Below, one piece after another: positions 39,505 through 49,824 of a stretch of DNA of 64,000 bases. Source of the DNA: Pseudoalteromonas sp. OOF1S-7 (GTDB taxonomy: Bacteria > Pseudomonadota > Gammaproteobacteria > Enterobacterales > Alteromonadaceae); assembly GCF_022347765.1 (NCBI RefSeq), contig NZ_JAKRFZ010000005.1:124001-188000 (forward strand), in the 5' to 3' direction. Position numbers and translations under genes: made by a program. The notes below the pieces were generated by a model that worked only from the letters and a program-made list of their open reading frames with translations, ran no database searches and was not told the DNA's origin. The first letter of the stretch is position 1. Every line of letters begins with the position of its first letter.

Positions 39505-40530
39505 ATGAAAGCACTATCCAAGTTAAAAGCACAAGAAGGGATTTGGATGACGGATGCGCCCAAACCGGAAGTAGGGCATAACGATCTGCTGATCAAAATC
39601 CGTAAAACCGCCATTTGTGGCACCGATGTTCACATTTACAAATGGGACGAGTGGGCACAAAATACCATTCCAACACCTATGGTAGTGGGACACGAGTACG
39701 TGGGCGAAGTTGTGGATATGGGCCAGGAAGTCCGTGGTTTTGAAATTGGTGACCGCGTATCTGGTGAAGGCCATATTACGTGTGGACATTGCCGCAACTG
39801 TCGTGCCGGTCGTGTCCATCTGTGTCGCAACACCATAGGGGTGGGCGTCAATCGTGAAGGGTCATTCGCAGAGTACCTAGTTATTCCCGCGTACAATGCG
39901 TTTAAGATCCCGGATAACATTTCTGACGAGCTGGCATCTATCTTTGACCCATTTGGCAATGCTGTGCATACCGCCTTGTCTTTTGATCTGGTCGGTGAAG
40001 ATGTTTTGATCACAGGTGCTGGCCCCATCGGGATCATGGCTGCCGCAGTGGCCAAGCATGTTGGTGCACGTCATGTGGTGATCACCGATGTTAACGAGTA
40101 TCGTCTTGAGTTGGCACGTAAAATGGGTGCAACCCGTGCTGTCAATGTCGCCGAGGAAAAGCTTGAAGACGTGATGACTGAGCTGGGTATGACTGAAGGG
40201 TTTGATATCGGTCTGGAAATGTCGGGTGTGCCCGTGGCGTTCAACAGTATGCTGAACAACATGAATCATGGCGGTAAAATTGCCATGCTGGGTATTCCAC
40301 CAAGCGACATGGCTGTGGACTGGAATCAGGTCATTTTCAAAGGCTTGGTGATCAAAGGTATCTATGGTCGCGAGATGTTTGAAACCTGGTATAAAATGGC
40401 GAGTCTGATCCAGTCAGGTCTGAATCTGGAGCCTATTATTACCCACCAGTTCCATATTGATGAGTTCCAGCAGGGCTTTGATACTATGATCTCTGGTCAA
40501 TCGGGTAAAGTGATCTTAAACTGGGATTAA
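39505..40530 (+). CDS. tdh: L-threonine 3-dehydrogenase
   Basis: A 341-residue zinc alcohol dehydrogenase family member that oxidises threonine to 2-amino-3-oxobutyrate. Catalytic zinc ligands are in [12 protein letters not shown] and GHEYVGEV, structural zinc in [15 protein letters not shown], and the NAD-binding motif is [10 protein letters not shown]. The product feeds the upstream kbl enzyme. A terminator follows. Confidence 0.96.
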   Translation: MKALSKLKAQEGIWMTDAPKPEVGHNDLLIKIRKTAICGTDVHIYKWDEWAQNTIPTPMVVGHEYVGEVVDMGQEVRGFEIGDRVSGEGHITCGHCRNCRAGRVHLCRNTIGVGVNREGSFAEYLVIPAYNAFKIPDNISDELASIFDPFGNAVHTALSFDLVGEDVLITGAGPIGIMAAAVAKHVGARHVVITDVNEYRLELARKMGATRAVNVAEEKLEDVMTELGMTEGFDIGLEMSGVPVAFNSMLNNMNHGGKIAMLGIPPSDMAVDWNQVIFKGLVIKGIYGREMFETWYKMASLIQSGLNLEPIITHQFHIDEFQQGFDTMISGQSGKVILNWD

Positions 40531-40550
40531 GGTCCATACGATCCTACTTT

Positions 40551-40590
40551 AAAACACCTCGGGTCCGTGACCGTTAACGAGGTGTTTTTT
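40551..40590 (+). terminator. tdh terminator
   Basis: An 11-bp stem AAAACACCTCG (40551-40561) with CGAGGTGTTTT (40578-40588) ends in a T-run. Confidence 0.9.
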
Positions 40591-40617
40591 GTGTCTGCTT
40601 ATTAAATTGAGAGTACT

Positions 40618-40935
40618 ATGAGTTTTAAACATATTTCCGTAGCCCAAACCCAAGAGATGTTGGCGCAATCCGACCTGGTCATCGCCGATATTCGCGATGC
40701 AAATTCATTTGCGCAAGGGCACATTCCGGGTGCTGAACATTTGTCGAATGACAACCTGGGGCACTTCTTACAGGAAAAAGAGTTTGAGCAACCGATTGTC
40801 GTGGTGTGCTATCACGGGATCAGTTCGCAAGGTGCGGCAAATTACCTGGCTGAACAGGGGTTTGAAGATGTTTACAGTATGGACGGTGGTTTTACGCAGT
40901 GGGCGCAGGAGCTACCGGATAATGTCGCAAAATGA
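40618..40935 (+). CDS. glpE: thiosulfate sulfurtransferase GlpE
   Basis: A 105-residue single-domain rhodanese. The active-site Cys64 lies in VVCYHGISSQG, equivalent to Cys65 of E. coli GlpE. It transfers sulfur from thiosulfate to cyanide or dithiols in vitro. It overlaps glpG by four bases, the E. coli pairing, although glpR and glpD are not next to it. Confidence 0.93.
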   Translation: MSFKHISVAQTQEMLAQSDLVIADIRDANSFAQGHIPGAEHLSNDNLGHFLQEKEFEQPIVVVCYHGISSQGAANYLAEQGFEDVYSMDGGFTQWAQELPDNVAK

Positions 40936-41753
40936 AATGGCTAGGCTCCTTTGACAACCCGCGTGCGGTGCAGGGAGTCGCAGACTATCTGAAAACCCGT
41001 CAGATTGCGTGCCGTGTTACCAGCGAGGACGGGCAGATGGTCTCAGTCTGGGTGGACGAACAGCAATGGGCTCAGGCTAATGAGATCTGGCAGGAGTTTA
41101 TTACCGACCCTTATCATGAAAAGTACCTTGCTGCGTCCTGGCAGCTTGCGCCAAAACAGTCTTCACTCGTTTACCAGGGGACAAAGCTGAATCTGTGGCA
41201 ACGTTTTACGGCGCTGAGCTGGATGCTCAAAGCCGTATTTATTATCTCATTGGGGATATTTTTAAGCTTCTATGTCTATGGGGTTGAATCCGTCTTTGCC
41301 GTTTTTCGGTTTGAACCACAGGCTCCCTGGCGCTGGATCACCCCCGCATTTTTACACTTCGGATTGCTGCACCTGGTATTTAACCTGTCGTGGTGGCTGT
41401 ATCTGGGTCACATGATTGAGCATCGTCTTGGCAGCTGGGTGCTCTGGGTCATCTTTGTTGCCGGTGCCCTATTGAGTAATTGGATGCAGTATCTGCTCGG
41501 GGATGCAAACTTTGGTGGTCTCAGCGGTGTGGTCTACGCCTTGCTGGGTTTTTGTTGGATACACTCAGCAAAACATCCCCAGTCACCTCCAATGATAGGA
41601 ACGCCCATTGTGGGCTTTATGCTGATCTGGATGGTGTTGGGCTTTACTGATGTGTTATTTGTCAATATGGCGAACTGGGCACATTTATTTGGTTTGCTGG
41701 CAGGTATGAGTGTGGCGGCGTTATTACCTATGCGCAACACTAAACAGGAATAA
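40932..41753 (+). CDS. glpG: rhomboid intramembrane serine protease
   Basis: A 273-residue rhomboid protease. A cytoplasmic N-terminal domain (about 1-85) is followed by six membrane helices. The catalytic dyad is Ser198 in GGLSGVVYALLG and His251 in NWAHLFGLLAGM, with a conserved HxxxN-type motif at HLVFNLSWWLYLG. It cleaves membrane segments of substrates in the inner membrane. It is coupled to glpE. Confidence 0.95.
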   Translation: MKWLGSFDNPRAVQGVADYLKTRQIACRVTSEDGQMVSVWVDEQQWAQANEIWQEFITDPYHEKYLAASWQLAPKQSSLVYQGTKLNLWQRFTALSWMLKAVFIISLGIFLSFYVYGVESVFAVFRFEPQAPWRWITPAFLHFGLLHLVFNLSWWLYLGHMIEHRLGSWVLWVIFVAGALLSNWMQYLLGDANFGGLSGVVYALLGFCWIHSAKHPQSPPMIGTPIVGFMLIWMVLGFTDVLFVNMANWAHLFGLLAGMSVAALLPMRNTKQE

Positions 41754-41777
41754 TACGCGGTTATTTAACTTGCGACA

Positions 41778-42173
41778 CTAATGATATAAATACTTAGTGA
41801 ACAGGACTTCCCGGATGATTTCTTGTCCGGTTTCTTCTTTCAACAAAGTTTTCAGCTTTTCTGCACAACGCTGGCGTATTTCCTCACGTCCGGTCAGTGA
41901 TTTGACAGTTTCTTCCGGCTCTTTACTTAAGATTTGCACTATCGCATCGCGAAGCAGGGGGGTGTGATGTTCAACGACTGCGATATTGCTGACATCATCA
42001 AGCATTAAATCTACGGTAACCCGGACATAGCCGAGCTTTTTATTGGATTGTCCAATGTAGTTGGTAATGATATCAGGCTCAAATCCAAAGTAGCCGACGG
42101 TTGACTCAGCGCGTGAGTTTGTACTCACACAAATCAGCACAAGTGCCATCAACGCGATACAGATCCGATTCAT
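41778..42173 (-). CDS. secreted FliL-like protein
   Basis: A 131-residue protein with a cleavable-looking signal peptide (ICIALMALVLICVSTNSRA) and a FliL-like domain (YVRVTVDLMLDD, PLLRDAIVQILSKEP, REEIRQRC, IIREVLFTKYLYH). True FliL has an uncleaved N-terminal anchor and lies in flagellar operons; this copy stands alone beside ubiC. A role at the flagellar motor is suggested by the family only. Confidence 0.8.
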   Translation of the reverse strand: MNRICIALMALVLICVSTNSRAESTVGYFGFEPDIITNYIGQSNKKLGYVRVTVDLMLDDVSNIAVVEHHTPLLRDAIVQILSKEPEETVKSLTGREEIRQRCAEKLKTLLKEETGQEIIREVLFTKYLYH

Positions 42174-42328
42174 AATAGCCTGAAAATACTTAACTAAATA
42201 CCAACAATAGGATTAGTTTATACGTAAAATCGGGTTATGAACAGCAGTGAGTAAGGGAAAGGTAAACTTTTTTGCCGGAGTAAGCTTTGCTATCATGACG
42301 CGGTTATTACCTGAATTGAATTACTGAC

Positions 42329-42856
42329 TTGTTTAATCTGCCAAATTTATTGCGATCAAGCTGGGAGCCTCTTGCCCGGCATAAGGACATCCCGGACGAC
42401 CTGCGCCCACTGTTATGTGAAACCGGCTCTCTGACGGCTTTGCTGCGCTTACAGTGTCGTATTTTACATGTAGAGGTGCTCAGTGAACAGGTGCTTCAGC
42501 TTGAGGGAGAAGTGCAAGCTATCCTGGGCTGTGACAGCGCCTTGTGCAGGGAGGTCGTGTTATATTGTGATGATATTCCGGTCGTTTATGGGCAGAGTTG
42601 GCTCCCGGACAGTGCTGTTGCACTGGGACTCAATAACATCGGGACTACCCCGCTTGGGGAGCGTTTATTTGACCAGCAAGCCTGGCAAAGAGGGGCGATT
42701 GAAGTTGCGACGCTGGACAAAAAGCAGTTGCCGTCATTTTTTCCGGTTAATGAGACTCTGAACCGTGAGTTTTGCCACGCAAGGCGCAGTGTCTTTACGC
42801 GTCAGAATAGCAAAGTACTGGTGTGCGAAATTTTCCTGAATGGAGTTAAGGTATGA
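42329..42856 (+). CDS. ubiC: chorismate--pyruvate lyase
   Basis: A 175-residue enzyme giving 4-hydroxybenzoate and pyruvate from chorismate, the first committed step of ubiquinone synthesis. It matches UbiC by length and by the run [10 protein letters not shown], and by GERLFDQ. The start is a TTG with no nearby ATG and a weak ribosome site. It overlaps ubiA by four bases. Confidence 0.9.
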   Translation: MFNLPNLLRSSWEPLARHKDIPDDLRPLLCETGSLTALLRLQCRILHVEVLSEQVLQLEGEVQAILGCDSALCREVVLYCDDIPVVYGQSWLPDSAVALGLNNIGTTPLGERLFDQQAWQRGAIEVATLDKKQLPSFFPVNETLNREFCHARRSVFTRQNSKVLVCEIFLNGVKV

Positions 42857-43722
42857 AACTATCGCGGCTGCGGGCTGATCATATAGAAGAATACAAGCAA
42901 CTGATGCGTGTTGAGAAACCCATTGGTACTTTGCTATTGATGTGGCCAACGCTTTGGAGCTTGTGGATAGCGTCCGGTGGTATACCACACTGGCATTTTT
43001 TACTTATCTTTGCACTGGGTACCTTCATGATGCGCAGTGCAGGGTGTGTAATCAATGATTTTGCTGACCGCAAGGTAGATGGCGCGGTCAAAAGGACTGC
43101 GCAACGACCCCTGGCCAGAGGAGCCGTCAGCGAGGGAGAAGCTCTGACCTTATTTGCCCTGTTGGTTGGCGCATCTTTTGTGTTGGTATTGTTATTGAAC
43201 TGGCAGACCATTCTATTGTCATTTGGTGCATTGGCCTTGGCCAGTGTCTATCCCTTTATGAAGCGCTACACTAACTTGCCTCAGGTTGTACTGGGGGCTG
43301 CGTTTAGCTGGGGGATCCCAATGTCCTTTATGGCTGTACAGGAGAGCGTCCCTGCCATTGCCTGGGTGCTATTTATTGCCAACCTGTTATGGACTGTGGC
43401 CTATGACACAAAGTATGCCATGGTGGATAAAGATGATGATATTGTGGTCGGGATCAAATCTACCGCTATCCTGTTTGGTCGCTGGGACAGGCATGTCATT
43501 GCTGTGCTCAACCTGGCATTTTTAGCTTGTATGGCCTGGGTGGCAACCCAGGTGACGATGTCTGTGTGGTTCTGGTGTGGTTTTAGCATCGCCGGAGTGT
43601 GGCTTGTGAAACTGCAATGGCAGATCAATGACAGAAGTAGAGATAAGTGTTTTCAGGCATTTCTGAGCAATAATTATGTCGGCCTGGCGATGTTTTCCGC
43701 GGTGGTTGCCGGCATTTGGTGA
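42853..43722 (+). CDS. ubiA: 4-hydroxybenzoate polyprenyltransferase
   Basis: A 289-residue membrane prenyltransferase with about eight or nine helices. The two Asp-rich magnesium/prenyl-diphosphate motifs are NDFADRKVD and [12 protein letters not shown]. It attaches the polyprenyl tail to 4-hydroxybenzoate, the product of the preceding ubiC. Confidence 0.95.
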   Translation: MKLSRLRADHIEEYKQLMRVEKPIGTLLLMWPTLWSLWIASGGIPHWHFLLIFALGTFMMRSAGCVINDFADRKVDGAVKRTAQRPLARGAVSEGEALTLFALLVGASFVLVLLLNWQTILLSFGALALASVYPFMKRYTNLPQVVLGAAFSWGIPMSFMAVQESVPAIAWVLFIANLLWTVAYDTKYAMVDKDDDIVVGIKSTAILFGRWDRHVIAVLNLAFLACMAWVATQVTMSVWFWCGFSIAGVWLVKLQWQINDRSRDKCFQAFLSNNYVGLAMFSAVVAGIW

Positions 43723-44088
43723 GTAATACCAAATGGCTGAATTTATAGCCAATTCGAAGGCGTAACCCTGCGCCAACTGTGTTGAAAACGCTTCACTTAT
43801 ACCAATTTGCTTAATTAAGTGTTCTATTTTGAGGCGAGAAAATATTGTTGAATACCGCGCTGCGATTGCTGGGCACGTCAGCAGCTTCATAATCGATTTC
43901 AAGATTGGGTAATGATTTAAACGCCCTGGAGAAACAGGCTTGCAGAGGGGGGAAAGAGGGCGAGCGAATTTTTTCTGACTCCATTCCTACGGTTAAGAAC
44001 CGTGATACCCGAATAGAATACCTTGCGTAAAACTCGCTCAAAACTCCCATTTATCCAAACAGATAAGAAAAATCGTTAACGCTATTGA
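43723..44088. repeat. gene-free stretch, possible degenerate dispersed repeat
   Basis: About 365 bases with no convincing gene. The motif ATACCAA occurs at 43726 and again at 43799 (ATACCAATTTG), and a GGCT/AGCC dyad surrounds 43735-43750. Open frames on the minus strand here (for example 43811-44050) lack ribosome sites. The texture suggests a decayed intergenic repeat, which only a genome-wide comparison could confirm. Confidence 0.3.
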
Positions 44089-44994
44089 TTAACTGTTTAC
44101 CGCTGTTGCAACGGCATTTTTTTGTGCTGTTTGTTCAATTAATGACAACAAGTTACTGACGTGTGAACCACTGCCAAGCTGGTGGCTGGTTTGCACGACA
44201 ATTTGCTCATGACTAGCGTCCTTGTTAGTCTTCAGTAAGATCAGTTCCGGGTCTTGCGCGATGACCTTAGAGTGCTCAATGCTTGCAATGGCAAAGCTTT
44301 GGCTGTTCTTCAGTCCGTCAATCACCTGGCTGATATTACCAATTTTGACATTGGTTGACTTGTTAAGCCCTTCAACCGCCTCATTAAGCATGTTCTGTAC
44401 CTGTTTAGACTGAGAAAAACAGCCGTACATAGGGTACTGAGCAAGCTCACTGCGACGAATACTGTCTTGTGTTGCCAGTGGATGTTGTTTAGCAACAAAC
44501 AAAACCAGTTGGTCGGGCAGATGAATATCACTCACTAAGCTGGTTGCAGATTCAAGGTAAACACTGATGTCTATTTCACCAAGCTGAAGCTTGCGAAGTA
44601 GATCATGCTCACTTAAAAGTTGCATTTCAACTTTGACGTTGGGGAAATCCGCCAAAAACTGTCCACATGACGTTGGCACTATGCTACTGGCTTGTGCAGT
44701 GTAACCAACAACAACGCGCTGTTGATCACGACCAAACAAACTTTGTTTGATAGTGTTTCTGGTTATGTCTAATTCCGATAAGGTAGACTTACAATAATTG
44801 AGAAAAAGTTCACCTTGTTCGGTCAGTTTGACGGAGCGGGTAGATCGTTTGACAAGTTCACAGCCAATCTCATCTTCCAGTGTCTGAATGCTTCTGGTGA
44901 GTGCGGAAGTACTGATATTGGTTTGTTCTGCGGCTTGCCTAAAGTGGCGTAAATTGCCTAAAGCAACGAATTGCTCGAGTTGTTCAAATCTCAT
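44089..44994 (-). CDS. LysR-family transcriptional regulator
   Basis: A 301-residue LysR-type protein: N-terminal HTH (about 3-60) with FRQAAEQTNISTSALTRSIQTLE, GCELVKRSTRSVKLTEQGE, then an effector-binding domain. The target and inducer are unknown because no biosynthetic gene is divergent from it. It lies downstream of, and on the same strand as, the HD-GYP response regulator gene. Confidence 0.88.
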   Translation of the reverse strand: MRFEQLEQFVALGNLRHFRQAAEQTNISTSALTRSIQTLEDEIGCELVKRSTRSVKLTEQGELFLNYCKSTLSELDITRNTIKQSLFGRDQQRVVVGYTAQASSIVPTSCGQFLADFPNVKVEMQLLSEHDLLRKLQLGEIDISVYLESATSLVSDIHLPDQLVLFVAKQHPLATQDSIRRSELAQYPMYGCFSQSKQVQNMLNEAVEGLNKSTNVKIGNISQVIDGLKNSQSFAIASIEHSKVIAQDPELILLKTNKDASHEQIVVQTSHQLGSGSHVSNLLSLIEQTAQKNAVATAVNS

Positions 44995-45103
44995 GTGAAA
45001 TTCCTTTTATTTCAACAAAAATGCAATGACAACGTTGATTCCCTAATACTAATACAGTTTAGAGAAACATCCAAGTGAATTTTTTACATTTCGCTTACAA
45101 AAA

Positions 45104-46630
45104 CTAATCTGGGTATTGATCACGTATTGCGACGAATTGTTCCAGATTTTCTATAAACAGATCAACCAGTTTGGGATCAAATTGTTGACCACGCTGGCGT
45201 TTTATCTCTGTTAGAATTTCTTCAAGTGTCCAAACCGGCTTGTAACAGCGAACACTACCGAGTGCATCGAATACATCGGCCAGTGCCGTAATTCTTCCGG
45301 CGATGTCTATTTGTTCACCTTTCAGGCCCTGCGGATATCCGCTGCCATCCCACTTTTCATGGTGCTGATGTGCGATGATTGCGCCGCATTGCAAAATATC
45401 ATTTGTTGAGTTTTTTAGTATTTCATAGCCCTGTTGGGCATGAGTCTTCATTATTGCCCATTCATCGTCATTCAGTTTTCCAGGCTTATTGAGAATAACA
45501 TCCGGGATGCTAATCTTGCCAATATCATGCAAAGGTGAAGCTAGTTTTATAATTTCGGCCCTATAATCGTTTAATCCGACCAATTTAGCTAGTAATAAAC
45601 TGTAATGCGCTACCCGCTTGACATGAGAGCCCGTCTCCTTAGAACGTTTTTCAACGGCTTCACCCAGTATATAAGACAGCTCTTTTTGTGATTCTTTTAC
45701 GGTTTCTCTGAGGTTCAGATTGTCGTATGCCAGTGCTATGTTATTGGCGAAAAAGGCCAGCAGCTGACAATCTGTGGGTTGTAACAGGCCGTTTTTACTG
45801 ACGTAGAGCATGGTTTCCAGCCCTGCCTGACTCGTAAAATAACCCACATATTCATGGTCAGACTTACTAGACGTTTTACGGTTGTGGGTTTCGATAAAGC
45901 GACTTTTTACTTTGTCTGGTAAGGCCGTTTGTTCCGGTTCAATACCAGCGCCAGAGGCGGCAAGCAGTTGAAACTCGGCCCCTGCGCCATCTTGTTTGTT
46001 GACGGCTGCCGCACAGTAAATATCGGAGTCACTGAGCCCCATGACATCGGCCACATGGGTTAAGATGGTGGAGGCAAAATCCTGCACATTACTGCACTTC
46101 AAAAAGCTGGAAGAAGCATCAATAATACGCTCGAGCCCCTGTTTATGTCGTTCAATCGTTTGGATATCCCGGTGGGAGCGTAGCGCTGAGTAAAGTAAGG
46201 TCTTTAATTTAACTGCGGTGAGCTCAGTTTTATTTTTGTAATCATTGATGTCGTAATCACGAATGACCGACTCTTCAGGTGCTTCTCCGGGCTGTCCGGT
46301 TCGTAAGATCAGACGAATATCATGATTGGCCATATCATTGCGAATGAACTTAATCAGATCTAACCCGGCATGATTACTCTCCATGACCACATCGATTAAA
46401 CCCACTGAAATGGAGTCCTCTGAGTTGAGAATATCCATTGCCTGTTTTGCTGAGTAGGCATGATGAAAACGCAACGGTTTTTGTTCAAACCGAAAGTCTG
46501 ACAATACCAGCTTGGTTACCTGATGGATGTCTTCTTCGTCATCTACTACCAGGATATCCCAGTAGGCATTATCTATAGTAATTTGCTCTTCATCCTTAAG
46601 TGGCTCATTTGAAAAGAGAAAACCGCTCAC
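45104..46630 (-). CDS. response regulator with DUF3369 and HD-GYP domains
   Basis: A 508-residue signalling protein. The receiver domain (about 25-150) has VVDDEEDIHQV and the phospho-acceptor Asp in LIDVVMESN. A DUF3369 sensory domain (about 165-320) and a C-terminal HD-GYP domain (about 330-500) follow, with LHDIGKISIPD, HHEKWDGSGYPQGL and the GYP triad intact. It should hydrolyse cyclic di-GMP in response to a sensor kinase; no kinase gene is adjacent. Confidence 0.92.
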   Translation of the reverse strand: MSGFLFSNEPLKDEEQITIDNAYWDILVVDDEEDIHQVTKLVLSDFRFEQKPLRFHHAYSAKQAMDILNSEDSISVGLIDVVMESNHAGLDLIKFIRNDMANHDIRLILRTGQPGEAPEESVIRDYDINDYKNKTELTAVKLKTLLYSALRSHRDIQTIERHKQGLERIIDASSSFLKCSNVQDFASTILTHVADVMGLSDSDIYCAAAVNKQDGAGAEFQLLAASGAGIEPEQTALPDKVKSRFIETHNRKTSSKSDHEYVGYFTSQAGLETMLYVSKNGLLQPTDCQLLAFFANNIALAYDNLNLRETVKESQKELSYILGEAVEKRSKETGSHVKRVAHYSLLLAKLVGLNDYRAEIIKLASPLHDIGKISIPDVILNKPGKLNDDEWAIMKTHAQQGYEILKNSTNDILQCGAIIAHQHHEKWDGSGYPQGLKGEQIDIAGRITALADVFDALGSVRCYKPVWTLEEILTEIKRQRGQQFDPKLVDLFIENLEQFVAIRDQYPD

Positions 46631-46689
46631 ATAGAACCTCTGCTTAGTGCCTGTTCTCTGTTAGTATAGCCAGCAAAAAAGTGAGTTGC

Positions 46690-47088
46690 TTAATCTTGTA
46701 TTGGCTTTTTTTCAATATTGTTAAGTTCAATCTCTATGGCATCACAGGAAATATGAATCTCGTACAGAGAAAGTAACAAGGACAGCGTCAGGCAGCAGAG
46801 GCTGGCACCAAACAGGATCACTCCTAAAAGGGCAACGTCGATGAATAAGGCAAACATCGACATAGTGCAAAGCAGGAAGGCTATAACGCCCCACACTTGC
46901 ATCAGGCGGATGAGTTTTATACGTTTTTTAAGATTATCAATCTGGGCGACCACTAAGGGTCTGAGTTGATCGCCCTCTCTGGCGTTTAATTCTCTGATTA
47001 GCTGCGCCAGAACTAAAAATCGATTGGTGTACGCCAGCAATAGCAGGGAGATTGCGGGGAACAGCAACCCGGGTGTGGTGAGCGTCAT
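46690..47088 (-). CDS. DUF2721 membrane protein
   Basis: A 132-residue protein of the DUF2721 family with three hydrophobic segments (about 7-26, 61-80, 84-104) and the motif PGLLFPAISLLLLAYTNRF. The ATG at 47088 was chosen because upstream in-frame codons overlap the divergent DUF2007 gene and give no sensible protein. Function is unknown. Confidence 0.82.
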   Translation of the reverse strand: MTLTTPGLLFPAISLLLLAYTNRFLVLAQLIRELNAREGDQLRPLVVAQIDNLKKRIKLIRLMQVWGVIAFLLCTMSMFALFIDVALLGVILFGASLCCLTLSLLLSLYEIHISCDAIEIELNNIEKKPIQD

Positions 47089-47151
47089 TTTTGTACTCCG
47101 TCTAAGCACGCTACAATAGTGATTATCATAGCAAAATTTTGGAGTCAGGCG

Positions 47152-47484
47152 ATGAGTAATGCAATGCTTGAATGGACGTGTGTATATCGCACGGATAACC
47201 CATTGGAAGCCCATATTGTGCTCGGGCTGCTGGCCCAGGCACGACTGAAGACACATGTGGAAGGGGAAGCTCTGGCAGCTGCGCTGGGTGAGATGCCTTT
47301 TAGTCACAATACAATAAAAATTTTTGTCTGTGCGATAAAAGTACCCGAGGCAGAGGAAATCTTGGTAAACTATCAACAAACTAATTTATCGGAAGACTGG
47401 CAGTGTCACAGCTGCTCTGAACACAATGGTTCGGGGTTTCAATATTGCTGGCACTGTGGAAAAAGCTATGACGAAGGCCAATAA
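47152..47484 (+). CDS. DUF2007 protein with zinc ribbon
   Basis: A 110-residue cytoplasmic protein. The N-terminal DUF2007 domain (CVYRTDNPLEAHIVLGLLA) is followed by a C-terminal zinc ribbon, CHSCSEHN...CWHCGKSYD, with four Cys. The start at 47152 has GGAGTC upstream. Its 3' end overlaps the DUF416 gene by 17 bases. Function is unknown; DUF2007 is thought to be a signal-transducing or PII-like fold. Confidence 0.82.
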   Translation: MSNAMLEWTCVYRTDNPLEAHIVLGLLAQARLKTHVEGEALAAALGEMPFSHNTIKIFVCAIKVPEAEEILVNYQQTNLSEDWQCHSCSEHNGSGFQYCWHCGKSYDEGQ

Positions 47485-48064
47485 CTTTCAACGCATCAGA
47501 GAGCTAAATTACTTACAAAAAGCGGTGCTTGCGGCTGCGATATTAGAACGTATGCTGCCAAATTATGGTTTATTCAGTGAGGCTACCGGGTTTGGTGATG
47601 AGACCACCTTGCGCAGTGCATTGAATGTTTGCTGGGAAAAGGTGCTGCTGCCGAAAAGCAAAATCAGCCTGGAAAAACAAATTGAAAAGATTGAGCCTAA
47701 TGTCCCGGAACTGAAAGACTTCGATATGTTTGGCACCTATGCCGCGATTGATGTTGCGACGGCGTTGCTGGGTTTTATTCAGGGTGTCATGAGTAAAGAT
47801 GAAAGCGAATTTGTCAACGTTGCTAAAATTTCTCAGGCTACCGTGGCCAGATATATCGAGTTCTTGCTTATCGCAGAAAACATTGAGCCCGACAATCAAC
47901 ATGTCAGGGAACATCCACTGATGCAATACGAAATCGACGTGCTTGGTGAACTTATTGACTGTGTTGCTCAAATGCCGAGGATTGACAATCAATCGGTTAA
48001 AACCCTCAAAGCCTTGGCATTAAGCGACGGCCAGACCAATATTGGCCTGGCAATCGAAGCCTGA
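47468..48064 (+). CDS. yjaG: DUF416 family protein YjaG
   Basis: A 198-residue soluble all-helical protein of the DUF416 family, matching E. coli YjaG in length and in the features LNYLQKAVLAAAILERMLPNY-like opening (here split by no gaps) and FGTYAAIDVATALL. Function is unknown. It is coupled to the DUF2007 gene and precedes tsaD by 36 bases. Confidence 0.85.
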   Translation: MTKANNFQRIRELNYLQKAVLAAAILERMLPNYGLFSEATGFGDETTLRSALNVCWEKVLLPKSKISLEKQIEKIEPNVPELKDFDMFGTYAAIDVATALLGFIQGVMSKDESEFVNVAKISQATVARYIEFLLIAENIEPDNQHVREHPLMQYEIDVLGELIDCVAQMPRIDNQSVKTLKALALSDGQTNIGLAIEA

Positions 48065-48100
48065 TTGTTTGTCTAAATTTTTAGTAGTGGAGAGTTTAAA

Positions 48101-49114
48101 TTGCGAATTTTAGGTATCGAATCTTCTTGCGATGAGACGGGGATCGCCATCTATGATGACGAGCAGGGATTGCTGGCACACCAGTTATATAGCCAGGTTA
48201 AAGTCCATGCTGATTATGGCGGCGTAGTACCAGAACTGGCTTCGAGAGATCATGTTCGCAAAACCATTCCCCTAATTGAAGCCGCTTTTAAACAAGCAGG
48301 GTGTGGACCTGAATCTCTGGATGGCATTGCTTATACTGCGGGACCGGGCCTGGTTGGTGCTTTGCTTGTGGGTACCTCTATTGGTCGCTCACTGGCCTTT
48401 GGCTGGAATATTCCCGCCGTGGCTGTACATCATATGGAAGGGCACTTACTGGCGCCGATGCTGGAAGAGGAGATGCCAGAGTTTCCGTTCGTTGCCCTGC
48501 TGGTTTCGGGTGGCCACACTATGATGGTGAAGGTGGCAGGTATTGGTGAGTACCAAGTGTTGGGTGAATCGGTGGATGATGCTGCCGGTGAAGCTTTTGA
48601 CAAAACCGCCAAGTTATTAGGACTCGACTATCCAGGCGGCCCAATGCTGGCCAAGCTGGCGACCACAGGGCAAGCGGGTCGTTTTGTGTTTCCAAGACCT
48701 ATGACAGACCGCCCCGGACTGGACTTCAGCTTTAGTGGTCTGAAAACTGCGGCTGCCAATACCATCAAATCGGCCGGCGATGACGAACAAACTAAGGCTG
48801 ACATTGCCCATGCGTTTCAGACGGCTGTGGTGGAGACGCTGGCGATAAAATGTAAGCGTGCTTTGAAAGAGACGGGTATTAATCGTTTGGTCATTGCAGG
48901 CGGTGTCAGTGCCAATAAAGAGCTACGTACTAAACTGGAGCGCATGATGCAGGGAATGAAAGGCAAAGTGTATTATCCGCGTACAGAATTTTGCACCGAT
49001 AATGGCGCGATGATCGCCTACGCTGGTATGCAGCGTCTTAAAGCGGGTCAGACGGCAGAGTTAAGCATGAAAACACAGCCTCGCTGGCCGCTAGACAGTT
49101 TGCCATCATTGTAA
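48101..49114 (+). CDS. tsaD: tRNA N6-adenosine threonylcarbamoyltransferase
   Basis: A 337-residue ASKHA-fold enzyme that installs t6A at position 37 of ANN-decoding tRNAs with TsaB and TsaE. Metal-binding His111 and His115 lie in [11 protein letters not shown], with the E. coli numbering, and [10 protein letters not shown] opens the protein. The start is TTG with GGAGAG upstream. In many gammaproteobacteria rpsU-dnaG-rpoD lie beside it; here plsY and folB do. Confidence 0.96.
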   Translation: MRILGIESSCDETGIAIYDDEQGLLAHQLYSQVKVHADYGGVVPELASRDHVRKTIPLIEAAFKQAGCGPESLDGIAYTAGPGLVGALLVGTSIGRSLAFGWNIPAVAVHHMEGHLLAPMLEEEMPEFPFVALLVSGGHTMMVKVAGIGEYQVLGESVDDAAGEAFDKTAKLLGLDYPGGPMLAKLATTGQAGRFVFPRPMTDRPGLDFSFSGLKTAAANTIKSAGDDEQTKADIAHAFQTAVVETLAIKCKRALKETGINRLVIAGGVSANKELRTKLERMMQGMKGKVYYPRTEFCTDNGAMIAYAGMQRLKAGQTAELSMKTQPRWPLDSLPSL

Positions 49115-49124
49115 CACTTTGGCT

Positions 49125-49715
49125 TTAGTCGACGTTTTTCTTGCCGAGCTTAGGCTCGGTACCGTTCAGGAGCCGACGTATGTTGGCTCTGTGGCGGAAT
49201 ATAATGACCACAGTCAGAAAACATACTGGCAGGGTGTATAAGGGTTTGATCAACCAGGTGTAGGCAGGAGCGGCTAATACAGTGACGATAGCGGCGAGTG
49301 ACGAATAACGGGTCAGTGCCAGTACCAGTAGCCAGGTACTGATCAGCATTCCTCCCAGTGACAGTCCTATCGGCAGCAGTGCACCAAAAGCTGTTGCGAC
49401 CGCTTTGCCACCGTTAAAGTGGAAAAATATCGGATATATATGGCCCAGACAGGCGCACACCGCAACAACGCCCAGCCAGATAGGCTCAATACCAAGAAAG
49501 TACGCACCCCACACCGGAATGGTGCCTTTGAGGATATCAAACACCAGGACTAAGGCGGCTGGGAGTTTACCGCCAAGTCGTAACACATTGGTTGCCCCGG
49601 GGTTATTTGAGCCAGCAAAGCGGGGATCAGGCAGAGAAAACAGCCTGGAGATCAAGATCGCGGAAGAGATTGAACCAAATAAATAAGCACAAATACATAT
49701 TAAACTGACTATCAC
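49125..49715 (-). CDS. plsY: acyl-phosphate:glycerol-3-phosphate acyltransferase
   Basis: A 196-residue integral membrane enzyme making lysophosphatidic acid from acyl phosphate. The family motifs [23 protein letters not shown] and [13 protein letters not shown] are present, with five predicted membrane helices. It converges on tsaD and is divergent from folB. Confidence 0.93.
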   Translation of the reverse strand: MIVSLICICAYLFGSISSAILISRLFSLPDPRFAGSNNPGATNVLRLGGKLPAALVLVFDILKGTIPVWGAYFLGIEPIWLGVVAVCACLGHIYPIFFHFNGGKAVATAFGALLPIGLSLGGMLISTWLLVLALTRYSSLAAIVTVLAAPAYTWLIKPLYTLPVCFLTVVIIFRHRANIRRLLNGTEPKLGKKNVD

Positions 49716-49824
49716 AAGCTTCCTTATTTTTTCTTGCCGCTATTTGGGCTATCATCGTCGCTTTATTTTAAGGCGGCTGGGTACGTGAAAAAGCCGATCC
49801 GAATCAGTCATGTCAGGAGTTTAC

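Noticed and set aside
43811..44050. A 79-residue minus-strand ORF after ubiA
   Set aside because: No ribosome site, no domain, and it lies in a stretch that looks like a decayed intergenic repeat.
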